Part shown: positions 1-9,780 of the stretch, piece after piece
Layout of the letters: each line of letters starts with the position of its first letter
Numbering within the stretch: position 1 is the first letter of the stretch
Assembly (NCBI RefSeq): GCF_017654605.1
Contig: NZ_CP072113.1
Span: 2,480,001-2,544,000, forward strand
DNA: 64,000 nt
Direction: 5' to 3'
DNA from: Yimella sp. cx-51
GTDB lineage: Bacteria; Actinomycetota; Actinomycetes; Actinomycetales; Dermatophilaceae
The notes under the pieces: model-generated
Databases searched by the model: none
What the model was told of the DNA's origin: nothing
The model's input: only the letters and a program-made list of their open reading frames with translations
Made by a program: the position numbers and the translations under genes

Positions 1-123
1 CGGCACGGGGCCAACCACCGTTGCGCCGGCACGCGTCACCGTGTCGACAATCTTGCGCGCCGAGCTGTCGATGACCTCGTGGTCATACGACTTAAGCCGG
101 ATGCGGATCTTTTGTCCCGCCAT
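1..123 (-). CDS. rpsJ: 30S ribosomal protein S10, N-terminal part
   Basis: The first 41 codons of S10 are visible, starting at an ATG and reading [20 protein letters not shown], the standard S10 N-terminus. S10 is a head protein of the 30S subunit and a partner of NusB/NusG in antitermination. The gene runs off the left edge, so it is partial. It is normally the first gene of the S10 operon (rplC, rplD and others follow in Actinobacteria), which fits the roughly 390-bp gene-free leader upstream. No strong Shine-Dalgarno is seen; a purine-rich GAGAGAGAG tract lies upstream of the start. Confidence 0.97.
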
Positions 124-143
124 CTTTGTCGCGTCTCTCTCTC

Positions 144-172
144 GCCGTACTTACTTCTATTACTACTGTCAA
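144..172 (-). promoter_or_regulatory. candidate rpsJ-proximal promoter
   Basis: On the minus strand a perfect TTGACA (-35) lies at 172-167, with a weak TACGGC (-10) 17 nt downstream at 149-144. This would give a leader of roughly 20 nt before the rpsJ ATG. The -10 lacks the final T, so the call rests mainly on the -35 box. Confidence 0.35.
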
Positions 173-198
173 TGGCCGTCCCTTTCGGGTTCCGGCTC

Positions 199-222
199 CG
201 ACCCCCGCGGTCGGGTGTGTCG
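199..222 (-). promoter_or_regulatory. conserved 24-bp leader element shared with rpsL
   Basis: This 24-bp block matches positions 16058-16081 upstream of rpsL in 22 of 24 bases, including the exact 14-mer ggtcgggtgtgtcg (plus strand). Its gene-proximal edge is 76 nt upstream of the rpsJ start; the rpsL copy is 85 nt upstream. On the minus strand it contains a short dyad (CGACC...GGTCG). The function is not known; a common regulatory or leader role for the two ribosomal operons is inferred. Confidence 0.5.
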
Positions 223-489
223 CACCTGCTTCGCAGCACAGTGCGCACCTTTTCACCAGTGGCGGGGTGGGGCCGGTCCGTACGGGCCGGGGCTCGCGCG
301 TGCCGTTCACGTCCGACTCGGCCCGGAATTCCGGTCCTTTTCGCCTTGACGTGGCCGACGGTGGTGCCGCACTTCGTCCGGAGAACCGGCCGAACAGATG
401 CGCCATCACGCGACGAGCAACTTGTCTAGTGTGCCACGCACGGCGGATCACGACAAATCCGCTGGAGGTGTGCTGTCTCACGGCTCATT
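223..489. other. gene-free S10-operon upstream region
   Basis: There is no convincing coding signal between the leader element and the palindrome at 492. The short ORFs on both strands lack the GC-rich third-position pattern of neighbouring genes. It probably holds the distal promoter region of the S10 operon, but I see no clear -10/-35 pair here. Confidence 0.5.
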
Positions 490-491
490 CG

Positions 492-549
492 CGCGGGTTA
501 TCGAGAAACGCCCACGTCATGAGGCGGGCGTTTCTCGATAACCGGCGCG
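492..549. repeat. long palindrome, copy A
   Basis: Inverted repeat with arms of about 20 bp: ggttatcgagaaacgccc at 496-513 and its complement at 526-543, separated by a 12-nt spacer that contains gtcatgag. A near-identical copy lies at 1521-1578. The minus-strand stop codon (TGA, 519-517) of the nuclease-like gene lies in the spacer, so the last residues of that protein are encoded by one palindrome arm. Confidence 0.85.
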
Positions 550-1419
550 TTTGTACGCGACGGCCTCCCGCACCATGCTCGCGAGGCGGCCGACACCGAG
601 CAGGTCGCGCCAGATCGGTCGGACGAACCCCCAGTCGAGGCTGCGGATGCGATCCTCGCGCTGCTTCTCCTGCCAGACGTCTACACCGCGGCCGTATTTG
701 CTCCGGCCGTCGAACTCGATCAAGACGCGTTCCCCCTTGACGCGGAAGTCGGCTCGGTAGCCGTGGCGCGACTGCGTCCACCGCTCCGTACCCGGGATGA
801 CGAATTGCGGCTCCACTTCTATACCGGCGAGCCTGAGCTGAAATGCGGTCAGCGTCTCCCCCGGTGATTCATGTCGTCCGTCTGCCTGGCTCACCACCTG
901 TCGAATGCTCTCGACGGAGCGACAGCGCCCCATTACCGACTCGGCGCGATGCAGCTGCTCCGAATCGACGAGTCCCCTGCGTAACGCCTCATCGACGGCG
1001 ACCAGTCCCGCTTCGAACGAGAGCGAGGCCAGTTGAAGGGTCGCGATAGCGGGGTGCTCCGCATTGTCGACAGGTTCGAACGCGCGGCGCGGGCAGGCGT
1101 GCATATGGAGTCGAGTGCGGCGCTTGGAGCGGCGGTCAGACTTCCGAAAGGTCACGTGGACGGTGGACAGGTCGACGTCGTGCATCGGCAGCCCCCAATG
1201 CAAGGCTGCTGACGAATGGCTCGCGACCAGCCGGCTTCCATTGGCCCGTAAGACGGCGGTGAGGCGCATTAGATGCAGGTCCTTCTCATCCTGAGGCGCA
1301 CGCATCGCGTACCAGCCGCGCATGAGCGGTACCCAGTCGCCGGCAGCCACGCGAGTGCGGACGTCATGCTCGCTGAAGCCGGCCCTGAGCGCTTGGTTCC
1401 ATTCGATGAGGTCATCCAC
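517..1419 (-). CDS. AbiEi-type winged-helix protein with DUF559/Vsr-like nuclease domain
   Basis: 300 aa, GTG start. Residues about 1-100 resemble the AbiEi antitoxin N-terminal winged-helix region (AGDWVPLMRGWYAMR). Residues about 185-270 look like the DUF559/Vsr-like endonuclease fold: E188 in SPGET, D224 in ADF, E235 and D237 in EFDG, K241, then an EKxRED block at 251-256. All residues expected for metal binding appear present. No partner toxin gene (AbiEii) is adjacent, so a classical AbiE toxin-antitoxin role is not supported. The gene is bracketed by two copies of one palindrome, and the final KRAGYRETPAS is read from copy A. Its biological role is unknown; such proteins are common orphans in Actinobacteria. 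Confidence 0.75.
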   Translation of the reverse strand: MDDLIEWNQALRAGFSEHDVRTRVAAGDWVPLMRGWYAMRAPQDEKDLHLMRLTAVLRANGSRLVASHSSAALHWGLPMHDVDLSTVHVTFRKSDRRSKRRTRLHMHACPRRAFEPVDNAEHPAIATLQLASLSFEAGLVAVDEALRRGLVDSEQLHRAESVMGRCRSVESIRQVVSQADGRHESPGETLTAFQLRLAGIEVEPQFVIPGTERWTQSRHGYRADFRVKGERVLIEFDGRSKYGRGVDVWQEKQREDRIRSLDWGFVRPIWRDLLGVGRLASMVREAVAYKRAGYRETPAS

Positions 1420-1520
1420 ACACCGAGGATCCGCACGTGTGCGCTCAAGCGCTCGCTGCCGAGACCGACCTGTGGAGATCGGCGCCGCTAAAGCCTCCTG
1501 TGGAACTCACACTCCGAACG

Positions 1521-1578
1521 CGCGGGTTATCGAGAAACGCCCGCATCATGACGTGGGCGTTTCTCGACAGCCCGCGCG
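1521..1578. repeat. long palindrome, copy A'
   Basis: Second copy of the palindrome at 492-549, with arms at 1525-1542 and 1555-1572. The central spacer (gcatcatgacgt) is the reverse complement of the copy A spacer apart from one base, while the flanking gcgcgtttgt follows both copies in the same orientation. It sits in the divergent intergenic region between the nuclease-like gene and the ABC transporter operon. Confidence 0.85.
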
Positions 1579-1600
1579 TTTGTGCCAAGGACGAACCGAT

Positions 1601-2536
1601 GTGCGACTTACGCTCGACCCCATGGGGGTCGTCGACACACACAACCTGGTCGTCCAATATCCGCGCGTGCGCGCCTTGGACGACCTCACGGTCAGCATCC
1701 CGGACGGCATCACCGGCATCATCGGCGTCAACGGCGCCGGTAAATCGACGTTGATCAAGGTGCTGCTCGGACTGCTGCCGCCCACCAGCGGCCAGGCCCG
1801 CGTCCTGGGGATGGATCCGGCGACGCAGGGCGCGCAGATCCGCGAACTCGTCGGTTACATGCCCGAACACGACTGCCTGCCGGCCGACACAAGCGCTGCC
1901 GATTTCGTGCTGCACATGGCGATGATGTCGGGTCTTCCGCTCACCGCCGCCCGCGAGCGCACCTCGGACGTCCTGCGTCACGTGGGGTTGGCGGAGGAGC
2001 GGCATCGTCCGATGGGCGGCTACTCCACGGGTATGGCGCAGCGGGCCAAGCTCGCCCAAGCGATCGTCCACGATCCGAAGCTGGTGCTGCTCGACGAGCC
2101 GACGAACGGCCTCGATCCGAGCGCACGGGACGACATGCTCGGCCTCATCGACAAGATCGGTCACGACTTCGGCATCTCCGTCGCGGTCACCAGCCACCTG
2201 CTCGGGGAGTTGGAACGCACCGCCGACCACATCGTCGTCATCGACGCCGGCCACCTGTTGCGCTCCTCCAGCACCGCCGAACTCACCCACACCACCGGCG
2301 ATGTATTGGTGGAGGTGCTCGGCCCACCGGGCTCGGATCGTCAGTTCGGCCAACGCCTCATCGATCACGGGCTCAAGGCCTGGCCGCAGGGCGACAAGGT
2401 GCGCGTGCAGGTGCAGACGCCCGAGACGTTGGACGTGATCAGGGACGCCGCGGTCAGCCTCGATCTCGGTCTGGTGCGGGTGCAAGAGGTACACCACACC
2501 CTGGAAGAAGTTTTTGCGCAGGCAGGTGCCCGATGA
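1601..2536 (+). CDS. ABC transporter ATP-binding protein (ABC-2 type), first
   Basis: 311 aa from a GTG at 1601, chosen because AAGGA lies 9 nt upstream; an in-frame ATG at 1622 has no such site. Walker A GVNGAGKST is near residue 42, the signature is YSTGMAQR, Walker B is LVLLDEPTNGLD, and the switch His is in TSHLL. It energises the ABC-2 permease that follows, with which it overlaps by 4 nt (ATGA). The C-terminal 90 residues are the regulatory extension usual in this family. The substrate cannot be read from sequence; relatives export drugs, antibiotics or lipids. Confidence 0.88.
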   Translation: MRLTLDPMGVVDTHNLVVQYPRVRALDDLTVSIPDGITGIIGVNGAGKSTLIKVLLGLLPPTSGQARVLGMDPATQGAQIRELVGYMPEHDCLPADTSAADFVLHMAMMSGLPLTAARERTSDVLRHVGLAEERHRPMGGYSTGMAQRAKLAQAIVHDPKLVLLDEPTNGLDPSARDDMLGLIDKIGHDFGISVAVTSHLLGELERTADHIVVIDAGHLLRSSSTAELTHTTGDVLVEVLGPPGSDRQFGQRLIDHGLKAWPQGDKVRVQVQTPETLDVIRDAAVSLDLGLVRVQEVHHTLEEVFAQAGAR

Positions 2537-3465
2537 GCCAGTCCCCCGTCGAACAGCGACCGCGCCGCGGCGTCATCCACGACATCGGCTATCGGCCGTT
2601 CACCGGGCGGCGCGGGTCGACCGGTGCGATCGCCTGGTCGCTCTACCTGACCTCGTTGAAGAATGTCTTCGGCATCGGACGTACCGGCAAGGCGAAGGTC
2701 GTGCCGATCCTGGTGTTCACCGTTCTCATGGTGCCGGCGCTCGTGCTGGCCGGGATCATCGTGCAGCTCGACCGGATGTCGCTCTCGGAGCAGGCCGATC
2801 TTTTCGGGCCGCTGTCGAGCTATTACGGCTTCCCCTACTGGATGCAGCTGCCGATCACGGTCTTCGTCGCGACGCAAGCCCCGGTGCTCTTCGCCCGCGA
2901 TCTGCGTTACCGCAGCATCGTGCTGTATTTCGCGCGTCCGCTCTCGCGCGGTATGTACGTGCTGATGCGACTGGCGGCACTGGCTACCGCGATCTACGTT
3001 CTCATCCTGACGCCGTTGGCGATCTGGTACGGCGTCGCGCTGACCTCCTCGCTCGACAGCGGTCAGCACACCAAGAACTTCTTCACGGCCGTGGCCGGGG
3101 TCTTCCTGCTCTCGCTCATCCTCACCACGGTCAGCTGTCTGATCAGCGCGCTCACCACTCGGGCGGGGTTGGCGGTCGCCGCCGTGATCGTCGTCCTGAT
3201 GATCTCCTCGGGCGTGGTCACCGCGGTGCTCGGTGTGGCGTACGCCGGCGGCAACCGCGAGGTCACCCTGGTTGCTGCGGCATTCAGTCCGTTCACGGCC
3301 GTGGCCGAGCTCGTCGGGGGCATCTCCGGCCAGCCGATGCCGATCGAACCGCTGGTACGCCCGGGCACGGCAGGCACGATCGCCTATGCCGGCATCTGTC
3401 TGGCGTGGATCATCGTCCCGGCGCTCGCCCTGGTGGCTCGTCTGCGCAAGGCGGTGCAGCTGTGA
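2533..3465 (+). CDS. ABC-2 type transporter permease, first
   Basis: 310 aa integral membrane protein with about six hydrophobic segments (for example VPILVFTVLMVPALVLAGII near residue 55 and AGLAVAAVIVVLMISSGVV near 215). It overlaps both neighbours by 4 nt (ATGA at the start, GTGA at the end), so it is translationally coupled within a four-gene ATPase-permease-ATPase-permease cassette. It probably pairs with the preceding ATPase. Substrate unknown. Confidence 0.85.
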   Translation: MSQSPVEQRPRRGVIHDIGYRPFTGRRGSTGAIAWSLYLTSLKNVFGIGRTGKAKVVPILVFTVLMVPALVLAGIIVQLDRMSLSEQADLFGPLSSYYGFPYWMQLPITVFVATQAPVLFARDLRYRSIVLYFARPLSRGMYVLMRLAALATAIYVLILTPLAIWYGVALTSSLDSGQHTKNFFTAVAGVFLLSLILTTVSCLISALTTRAGLAVAAVIVVLMISSGVVTAVLGVAYAGGNREVTLVAAAFSPFTAVAELVGGISGQPMPIEPLVRPGTAGTIAYAGICLAWIIVPALALVARLRKAVQL

Positions 3466-4376
3466 GTGAGCTGCTGCTCAACGACGTCTCCCGGTGGTAC
3501 GGCAATGTCGTCGCGGTCAACGGCGTCACGATGTCGGTGGGTCCGGGAATCACCGGCCTGCTCGGGCCCAACGGCGCCGGGAAGTCGACACTGCTGTCGA
3601 TGATGGCCGGGCTGCTCGCGCCCTCGGCGGGCACGGTCACCCTCGACGGCGCGGCCGTGCGCGGCGACGTCGAGGTCTACCGTCGCATCGGCCTGGTGCC
3701 GGTGCAGGAGAGCCTCTACGACTTCTTGACCGGGCGGCAGTTCGTGCGGCTCAACGCAGATCTGCACCGACTCACCGACGCCAAGGGTGCGACCGCCCAC
3801 GCGATCGGACTGGTGGATCTGGCCGACGCCGCAGACCGCAAGATCTCCACCTACAGCAAGGGCATGCGGCAGCGCATCAAGGTGGCGTCGGCGTTGGTGC
3901 ACGACCCGCAGGTGCTCCTGCTGGACGAGCCGTTCAACGGTATGGACCCGGTGCAGCGCCGGTCGATGATGTCGCTGCTGGCCGGTTTCGCCGACCAAGG
4001 CCGCACGATCGTCTTCAGCTCGCACATCCTGGAGGAGGTCGAGCAACTGGCCCGCCAGGTGGAAGTGGTCGTCGCCGGACGCCATGCCGCATCGGGTGAT
4101 TTCAGCCAGATCCGCCGGCTCATGACCGACCGTCCGAACAAGTACGTCATCCGTAGTTCGGACGATCGGGCGCTGGCGGCGCTGCTCCTGCGCGACACGT
4201 CCGTGCGCGGCGTACGCCTGCGCATGGCGAACGCACTGGAAGTGGAAGCGGACGACTACGGCACCTTCGCTCGGCTGATCCCCAGACTCGCAGCGAGCAA
4301 CGACATCCGCATCTTCGAACTCACCCCGACCGACGAATCGTTGGAGAGCGTGTTCAGTTACCTGGTGGGCCGATGA
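3462..4376 (+). CDS. ABC transporter ATP-binding protein (ABC-2 type), second
   Basis: 304 aa from a GTG at 3462 that overlaps the preceding permease stop by 4 nt. Walker A GPNGAGKST is at residues 35-43, the signature is YSKGMRQR, Walker B is VLLLDEPFNGMD, and the switch His is in SSHIL. The catalytic residues are intact. It overlaps the next permease by 4 nt and probably forms the second ATPase of the same transporter. Confidence 0.88.
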   Translation: MSELLLNDVSRWYGNVVAVNGVTMSVGPGITGLLGPNGAGKSTLLSMMAGLLAPSAGTVTLDGAAVRGDVEVYRRIGLVPVQESLYDFLTGRQFVRLNADLHRLTDAKGATAHAIGLVDLADAADRKISTYSKGMRQRIKVASALVHDPQVLLLDEPFNGMDPVQRRSMMSLLAGFADQGRTIVFSSHILEEVEQLARQVEVVVAGRHAASGDFSQIRRLMTDRPNKYVIRSSDDRALAALLLRDTSVRGVRLRMANALEVEADDYGTFARLIPRLAASNDIRIFELTPTDESLESVFSYLVGR

Positions 4377-5089
4377 ACGCCCCGATCATCAAACTCGGTC
4401 TGCGCTCGCTGTTCGGGCGCCCTCGCGTGATCGCGCTCCTGGCGCTGCCACTGCTGCTGATCGCGGTGTCCGGGCTGCGACATGTCGCCTCGTCCGACCC
4501 GATCGACACCGCCGAGGCGGGCGACCTCCTGGGGACGCTCGGTATCGGCATCGTGTTACCGATCGTGACCCTGGTGGCGACGAGCACGCTCATCAGCTCC
4601 GAGTTCGACGACGGCTCGATCATCTACCTACTGACCAAACCGGTCTCCCGGCTCGGGGTGGTGATGAGCAAGGCGAGCGTGGTGCTGCTGGCCGTGGTCG
4701 GACTGGTCGTGCTGCCGATGATGATCGCCGCGCTGGTCCTGGTCGGCACGCGTGACAATCTGTGGCTGTCGGCAGGCGCGGGCACGCTGGTGAGCGGGGC
4801 CGCGTACGTCGGGATCTTCGCGGTTCTCGCAACCTTCCTCAAACGCTCGATCGTCGGCTGCCTGCTGTACTGGCTGCTCTGGGAGCTCACGCTTTCCGGG
4901 CTGATTCCGGCCATCAAGTGGACCTCTGCCCAGGCCTGGGGCGCATCGGTGCTGACCCAGTTGGCTGACCTCGAGTTCGCGCTCAAGGTGCCCACCTGGT
5001 TCGCCGCGCTGGCTGGCGTCGTGTGCCTCGTGGGTGGGGTGTTCGCGGCCGGCCGACGGCTCGCGTCCACCACGATCTCCGAGGTCTGA
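4373..5089 (+). CDS. ABC-2 type transporter permease, second
   Basis: 238 aa membrane protein starting MNAPIIKLGLRSLFGRPRVI with about six transmembrane segments, of the ABC-2 (NosY/YhaP-like) permease type. Last gene of the overlapping four-gene cassette. It differs in sequence and length from the first permease, so the complex may contain two different membrane subunits and two different ATPases rather than homodimers (inference). Confidence 0.83.
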   Translation: MNAPIIKLGLRSLFGRPRVIALLALPLLLIAVSGLRHVASSDPIDTAEAGDLLGTLGIGIVLPIVTLVATSTLISSEFDDGSIIYLLTKPVSRLGVVMSKASVVLLAVVGLVVLPMMIAALVLVGTRDNLWLSAGAGTLVSGAAYVGIFAVLATFLKRSIVGCLLYWLLWELTLSGLIPAIKWTSAQAWGASVLTQLADLEFALKVPTWFAALAGVVCLVGGVFAAGRRLASTTISEV

Positions 5090-5140
5090 GAGCCGGACTC
5101 GCTTCTGTGTGACATGCATCTCGGGAGCATGATGGGGTGA

Positions 5141-6352
5141 GTGACTTCCCAGCGCGTTGATCGTCCTCTACCCGCCTCGGCCGCCGGCCTCCTGCTGCTC
5201 GGCGTTGTGCTCTCGGCTTTCTCGCTGCGCACCGCCGTCACCTCGATCACGCCCCTACTGGACGAGGTGTCGGGCGCGATCGGCTTCGGGCCGGCAGTCG
5301 CGGGCGTGCTCGGGATGGTGCCCACGGCGATGTTCGCTGCGTTCGGCATCCTCACGCCCGCCTTGGTGCGACGCTTCGGCCTGGAACACATGGCGCTGGC
5401 ATCGATGGTGCTGGCCACCGCCGGTCTGGTCACGCGCAGCCTCGCCGACAACGTCGCGGTGCTGCTGCTCACCTCTTCGTGCGCGCTGGCCGGGATGGGC
5501 ATCGGTAATGTCGTCATTCCCCCGGTGATCCAACGCTTCTTCCCGGCTCGGGTCGCAACCCTCAGCACTGCGTACATCACCGTGCTGCAGTTGGGGACGC
5601 TGGTGCCGCCGCTGGTCGCAGTGCCTCTGGCGAATGCTCACGGCTGGCGAATCTCGTTGGGAGTCTGGGCGATTGCATCGGCTGCAGCGGTCATCCCGTG
5701 GCTGTTGCTCATTCTGCGCTCCGGCCGCAAAGACCCCCACGACGTGCCGGCGAACGCTGCGACGCCGACCGGCAGGATCTGGCGATCGCCGGTCGCGTGG
5801 TCTCTGGCGCTGATGTTCGCGATGACCTCGCTCAACACCTACGCGCTCTTCACCTGGCTGCCGAAGATCCTCACCTCCGCCGGCCGTGACGCCGCGTACG
5901 GCGGGGTGATGGTGTCACTGTTCGCCGGTATGGGACTGGTGTCGGCGATGATCGCGCCGCAGCTGGCCGCACGACTGCCCAACCCGGCCGTCGTCGTGAT
6001 CGGATCAGTGGCGATGTTCGTCATCGGATATGCCGGACTGCTCTGGGCGCCGCAGACCGCCACGCCGATCTGGGTCATCGCTTGTGGGCTCGGGCCCACC
6101 ACCTTCCCGCTCGCACTCACCCTCATCAACCTGCGGACGCGTACCGCCGCCGGTTCGGCCGCCCTGTCAGGTTTCAGCCAGGGTGTCGGATACACGCTCG
6201 CGTGCCTCGGACCGGTCGTCTTCGGGCTGCTGCATGACGCCTTCGGTGGCTGGACCGCGTCCTTCGGATTCCTGGCCACCACGCTCGTGGTGATGCTGTT
6301 CGCCGGTCTGCAGGCCTCACGTCCGCGGATGCTGGAAGACACCCTGCACTGA
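5141..6352 (+). CDS. MFS transporter, CynX/NimT-like
   Basis: 403 aa with about 12 transmembrane segments, GTG start. The N-terminal LLLLGVVLSAFSLRTAVTSI and the paired six-helix layout fit the cyanate/nitroimidazole (CynX/NimT) branch of the major facilitator superfamily. Members move small anions or drugs; the substrate here is unknown. It follows the ABC cassette by 51 nt on the same strand and may be cotranscribed. It is convergent with ppsA across a bidirectional terminator. Confidence 0.82.
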   Translation: MTSQRVDRPLPASAAGLLLLGVVLSAFSLRTAVTSITPLLDEVSGAIGFGPAVAGVLGMVPTAMFAAFGILTPALVRRFGLEHMALASMVLATAGLVTRSLADNVAVLLLTSSCALAGMGIGNVVIPPVIQRFFPARVATLSTAYITVLQLGTLVPPLVAVPLANAHGWRISLGVWAIASAAAVIPWLLLILRSGRKDPHDVPANAATPTGRIWRSPVAWSLALMFAMTSLNTYALFTWLPKILTSAGRDAAYGGVMVSLFAGMGLVSAMIAPQLAARLPNPAVVVIGSVAMFVIGYAGLLWAPQTATPIWVIACGLGPTTFPLALTLINLRTRTAAGSAALSGFSQGVGYTLACLGPVVFGLLHDAFGGWTASFGFLATTLVVMLFAGLQASRPRMLEDTLH

Positions 6353-6363
6353 CCGGGCCCACG

Positions 6364-6401
6364 ACAATCGCGCCCATCCCGATCAGGATGGGCGCGATTG
6401 T
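6364..6401. terminator. bidirectional hairpin terminator
   Basis: A perfect 16-bp stem (acaatcgcgcccatcc / its complement) with a 6-nt loop lies between the convergent MFS gene and ppsA, 11 nt and 13 nt from their stop codons. Confidence 0.8.
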
Positions 6402-6414
6402 TGGTCGCGGGTGG

Positions 6415-8790
<2,376 letters not shown>

Positions 8791-8825
8791 GGAGGTCCTT
8801 CCGGAAGGGCCGCGGACGGTGCGGA

Positions 8826-9659
8826 TCAGTGTGCTCGGTTCAATTTCAGGGTCTGCATGATCACGGCCGCCATCTCCTCGATCGACATCGCCGAGGAGTT
8901 GATGAACGGGATGCGGTGCTGGCGGAACATAGCCTCCGCCCGCCGCAGTTCGTAGAGGCACTGGGCCTGCGAGGCGTAGGTGCTGCCCGGACGACGCTCG
9001 TTGCGCACCTGGGAAAGGCGGGCCGCCGTCGACACCAGGCCGAAACACTTGTCGGCGTAAGGCGCAATGGGCCTGGGCAGCTTGCTCGACTCGAGATCTT
9101 CGGGCACCAGCGGATAGTTGGCGACGAACACACTGTGCTGCAGGGCGAGGTACATCGTCGTCGGCGTCTTGCCGCACCGCGAGGGGGCCAGCAGGATCAC
9201 CTCGGCCTTCTCTATCGCTCGGAAGCTGGCGCCGTCATCGTGCTCGATGGCGTACTCGACCGCCTGCATGCGGGAGTCGTAGGAGGTCTGGTCGCGCACC
9301 GCGTGGGCCGAACCGCCCTTGTGTGCCGCCTCGCGGTGCAGGGCCTCCTCCACCACGTCCAACTGCGAACCGAAGAGGTCGATGAAAGCGCACTGGGTGC
9401 GCATCAGCTCGGCCCGGATCGCCTCGTCGGCGACGGTGGAGAAAACCAGCGGAGTAACGCTCTCGGTCTTGGCCGCGTCGAGCATCTCGACGACCTCGCG
9501 GGCTCCGTCGACCGAGGTGATGAACGGAATCTTCTGCCGCACGAAACGCACGTCCGGGAACTGCCGCAGGATCATGTTTCCCAGAGTTTCCGCGGAAATG
9601 CCGGTGCCACCGGCGAGAAAGTACGCCGGGGTTGGCTCGGCGCGCTCCGCGAGACTCAT
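8826..9659 (-). CDS. ppsR: PEP synthase regulatory protein (kinase/pyrophosphorylase)
   Basis: 277 aa, DUF299 family. In characterised members this bifunctional enzyme inactivates PEP synthase or pyruvate phosphate dikinase by ADP-dependent phosphorylation of a Thr next to the catalytic His, and reverses it by phosphate-dependent dephosphorylation. The conserved nucleotide-binding region appears as [15 protein letters not shown]. The adjacent target gene ppsA confirms the assignment. The ATG start is chosen from the family N-terminus ([17 protein letters not shown]). Confidence 0.93.
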   Translation of the reverse strand: MSLAERAEPTPAYFLAGGTGISAETLGNMILRQFPDVRFVRQKIPFITSVDGAREVVEMLDAAKTESVTPLVFSTVADEAIRAELMRTQCAFIDLFGSQLDVVEEALHREAAHKGGSAHAVRDQTSYDSRMQAVEYAIEHDDGASFRAIEKAEVILLAPSRCGKTPTTMYLALQHSVFVANYPLVPEDLESSKLPRPIAPYADKCFGLVSTAARLSQVRNERRPGSTYASQAQCLYELRRAEAMFRQHRIPFINSSAMSIEEMAAVIMQTLKLNRAH

Positions 9660-9780
9660 AGGCGCAACTGTCCCACACGCCCTGTTGCGTGGGTCACCCG
9701 GTCTGGGCAACCGCAACCGATGTTCTGACATGGAAAAGGCGGCCGCCCACCGGCGACCACCCTCTCCACAACGCGCGCGA

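Noticed and set aside
517-1419. A complete AbiE toxin-antitoxin system
   Set aside because: Only the AbiEi-like part is present, and no AbiEii nucleotidyltransferase gene lies on either side.
492-1578. An insertion sequence around the nuclease-like gene
   Set aside because: No transposase motifs and no target-site duplication could be seen outside the two palindromes, so a standard IS is not supported, although a mobile unit is still possible.
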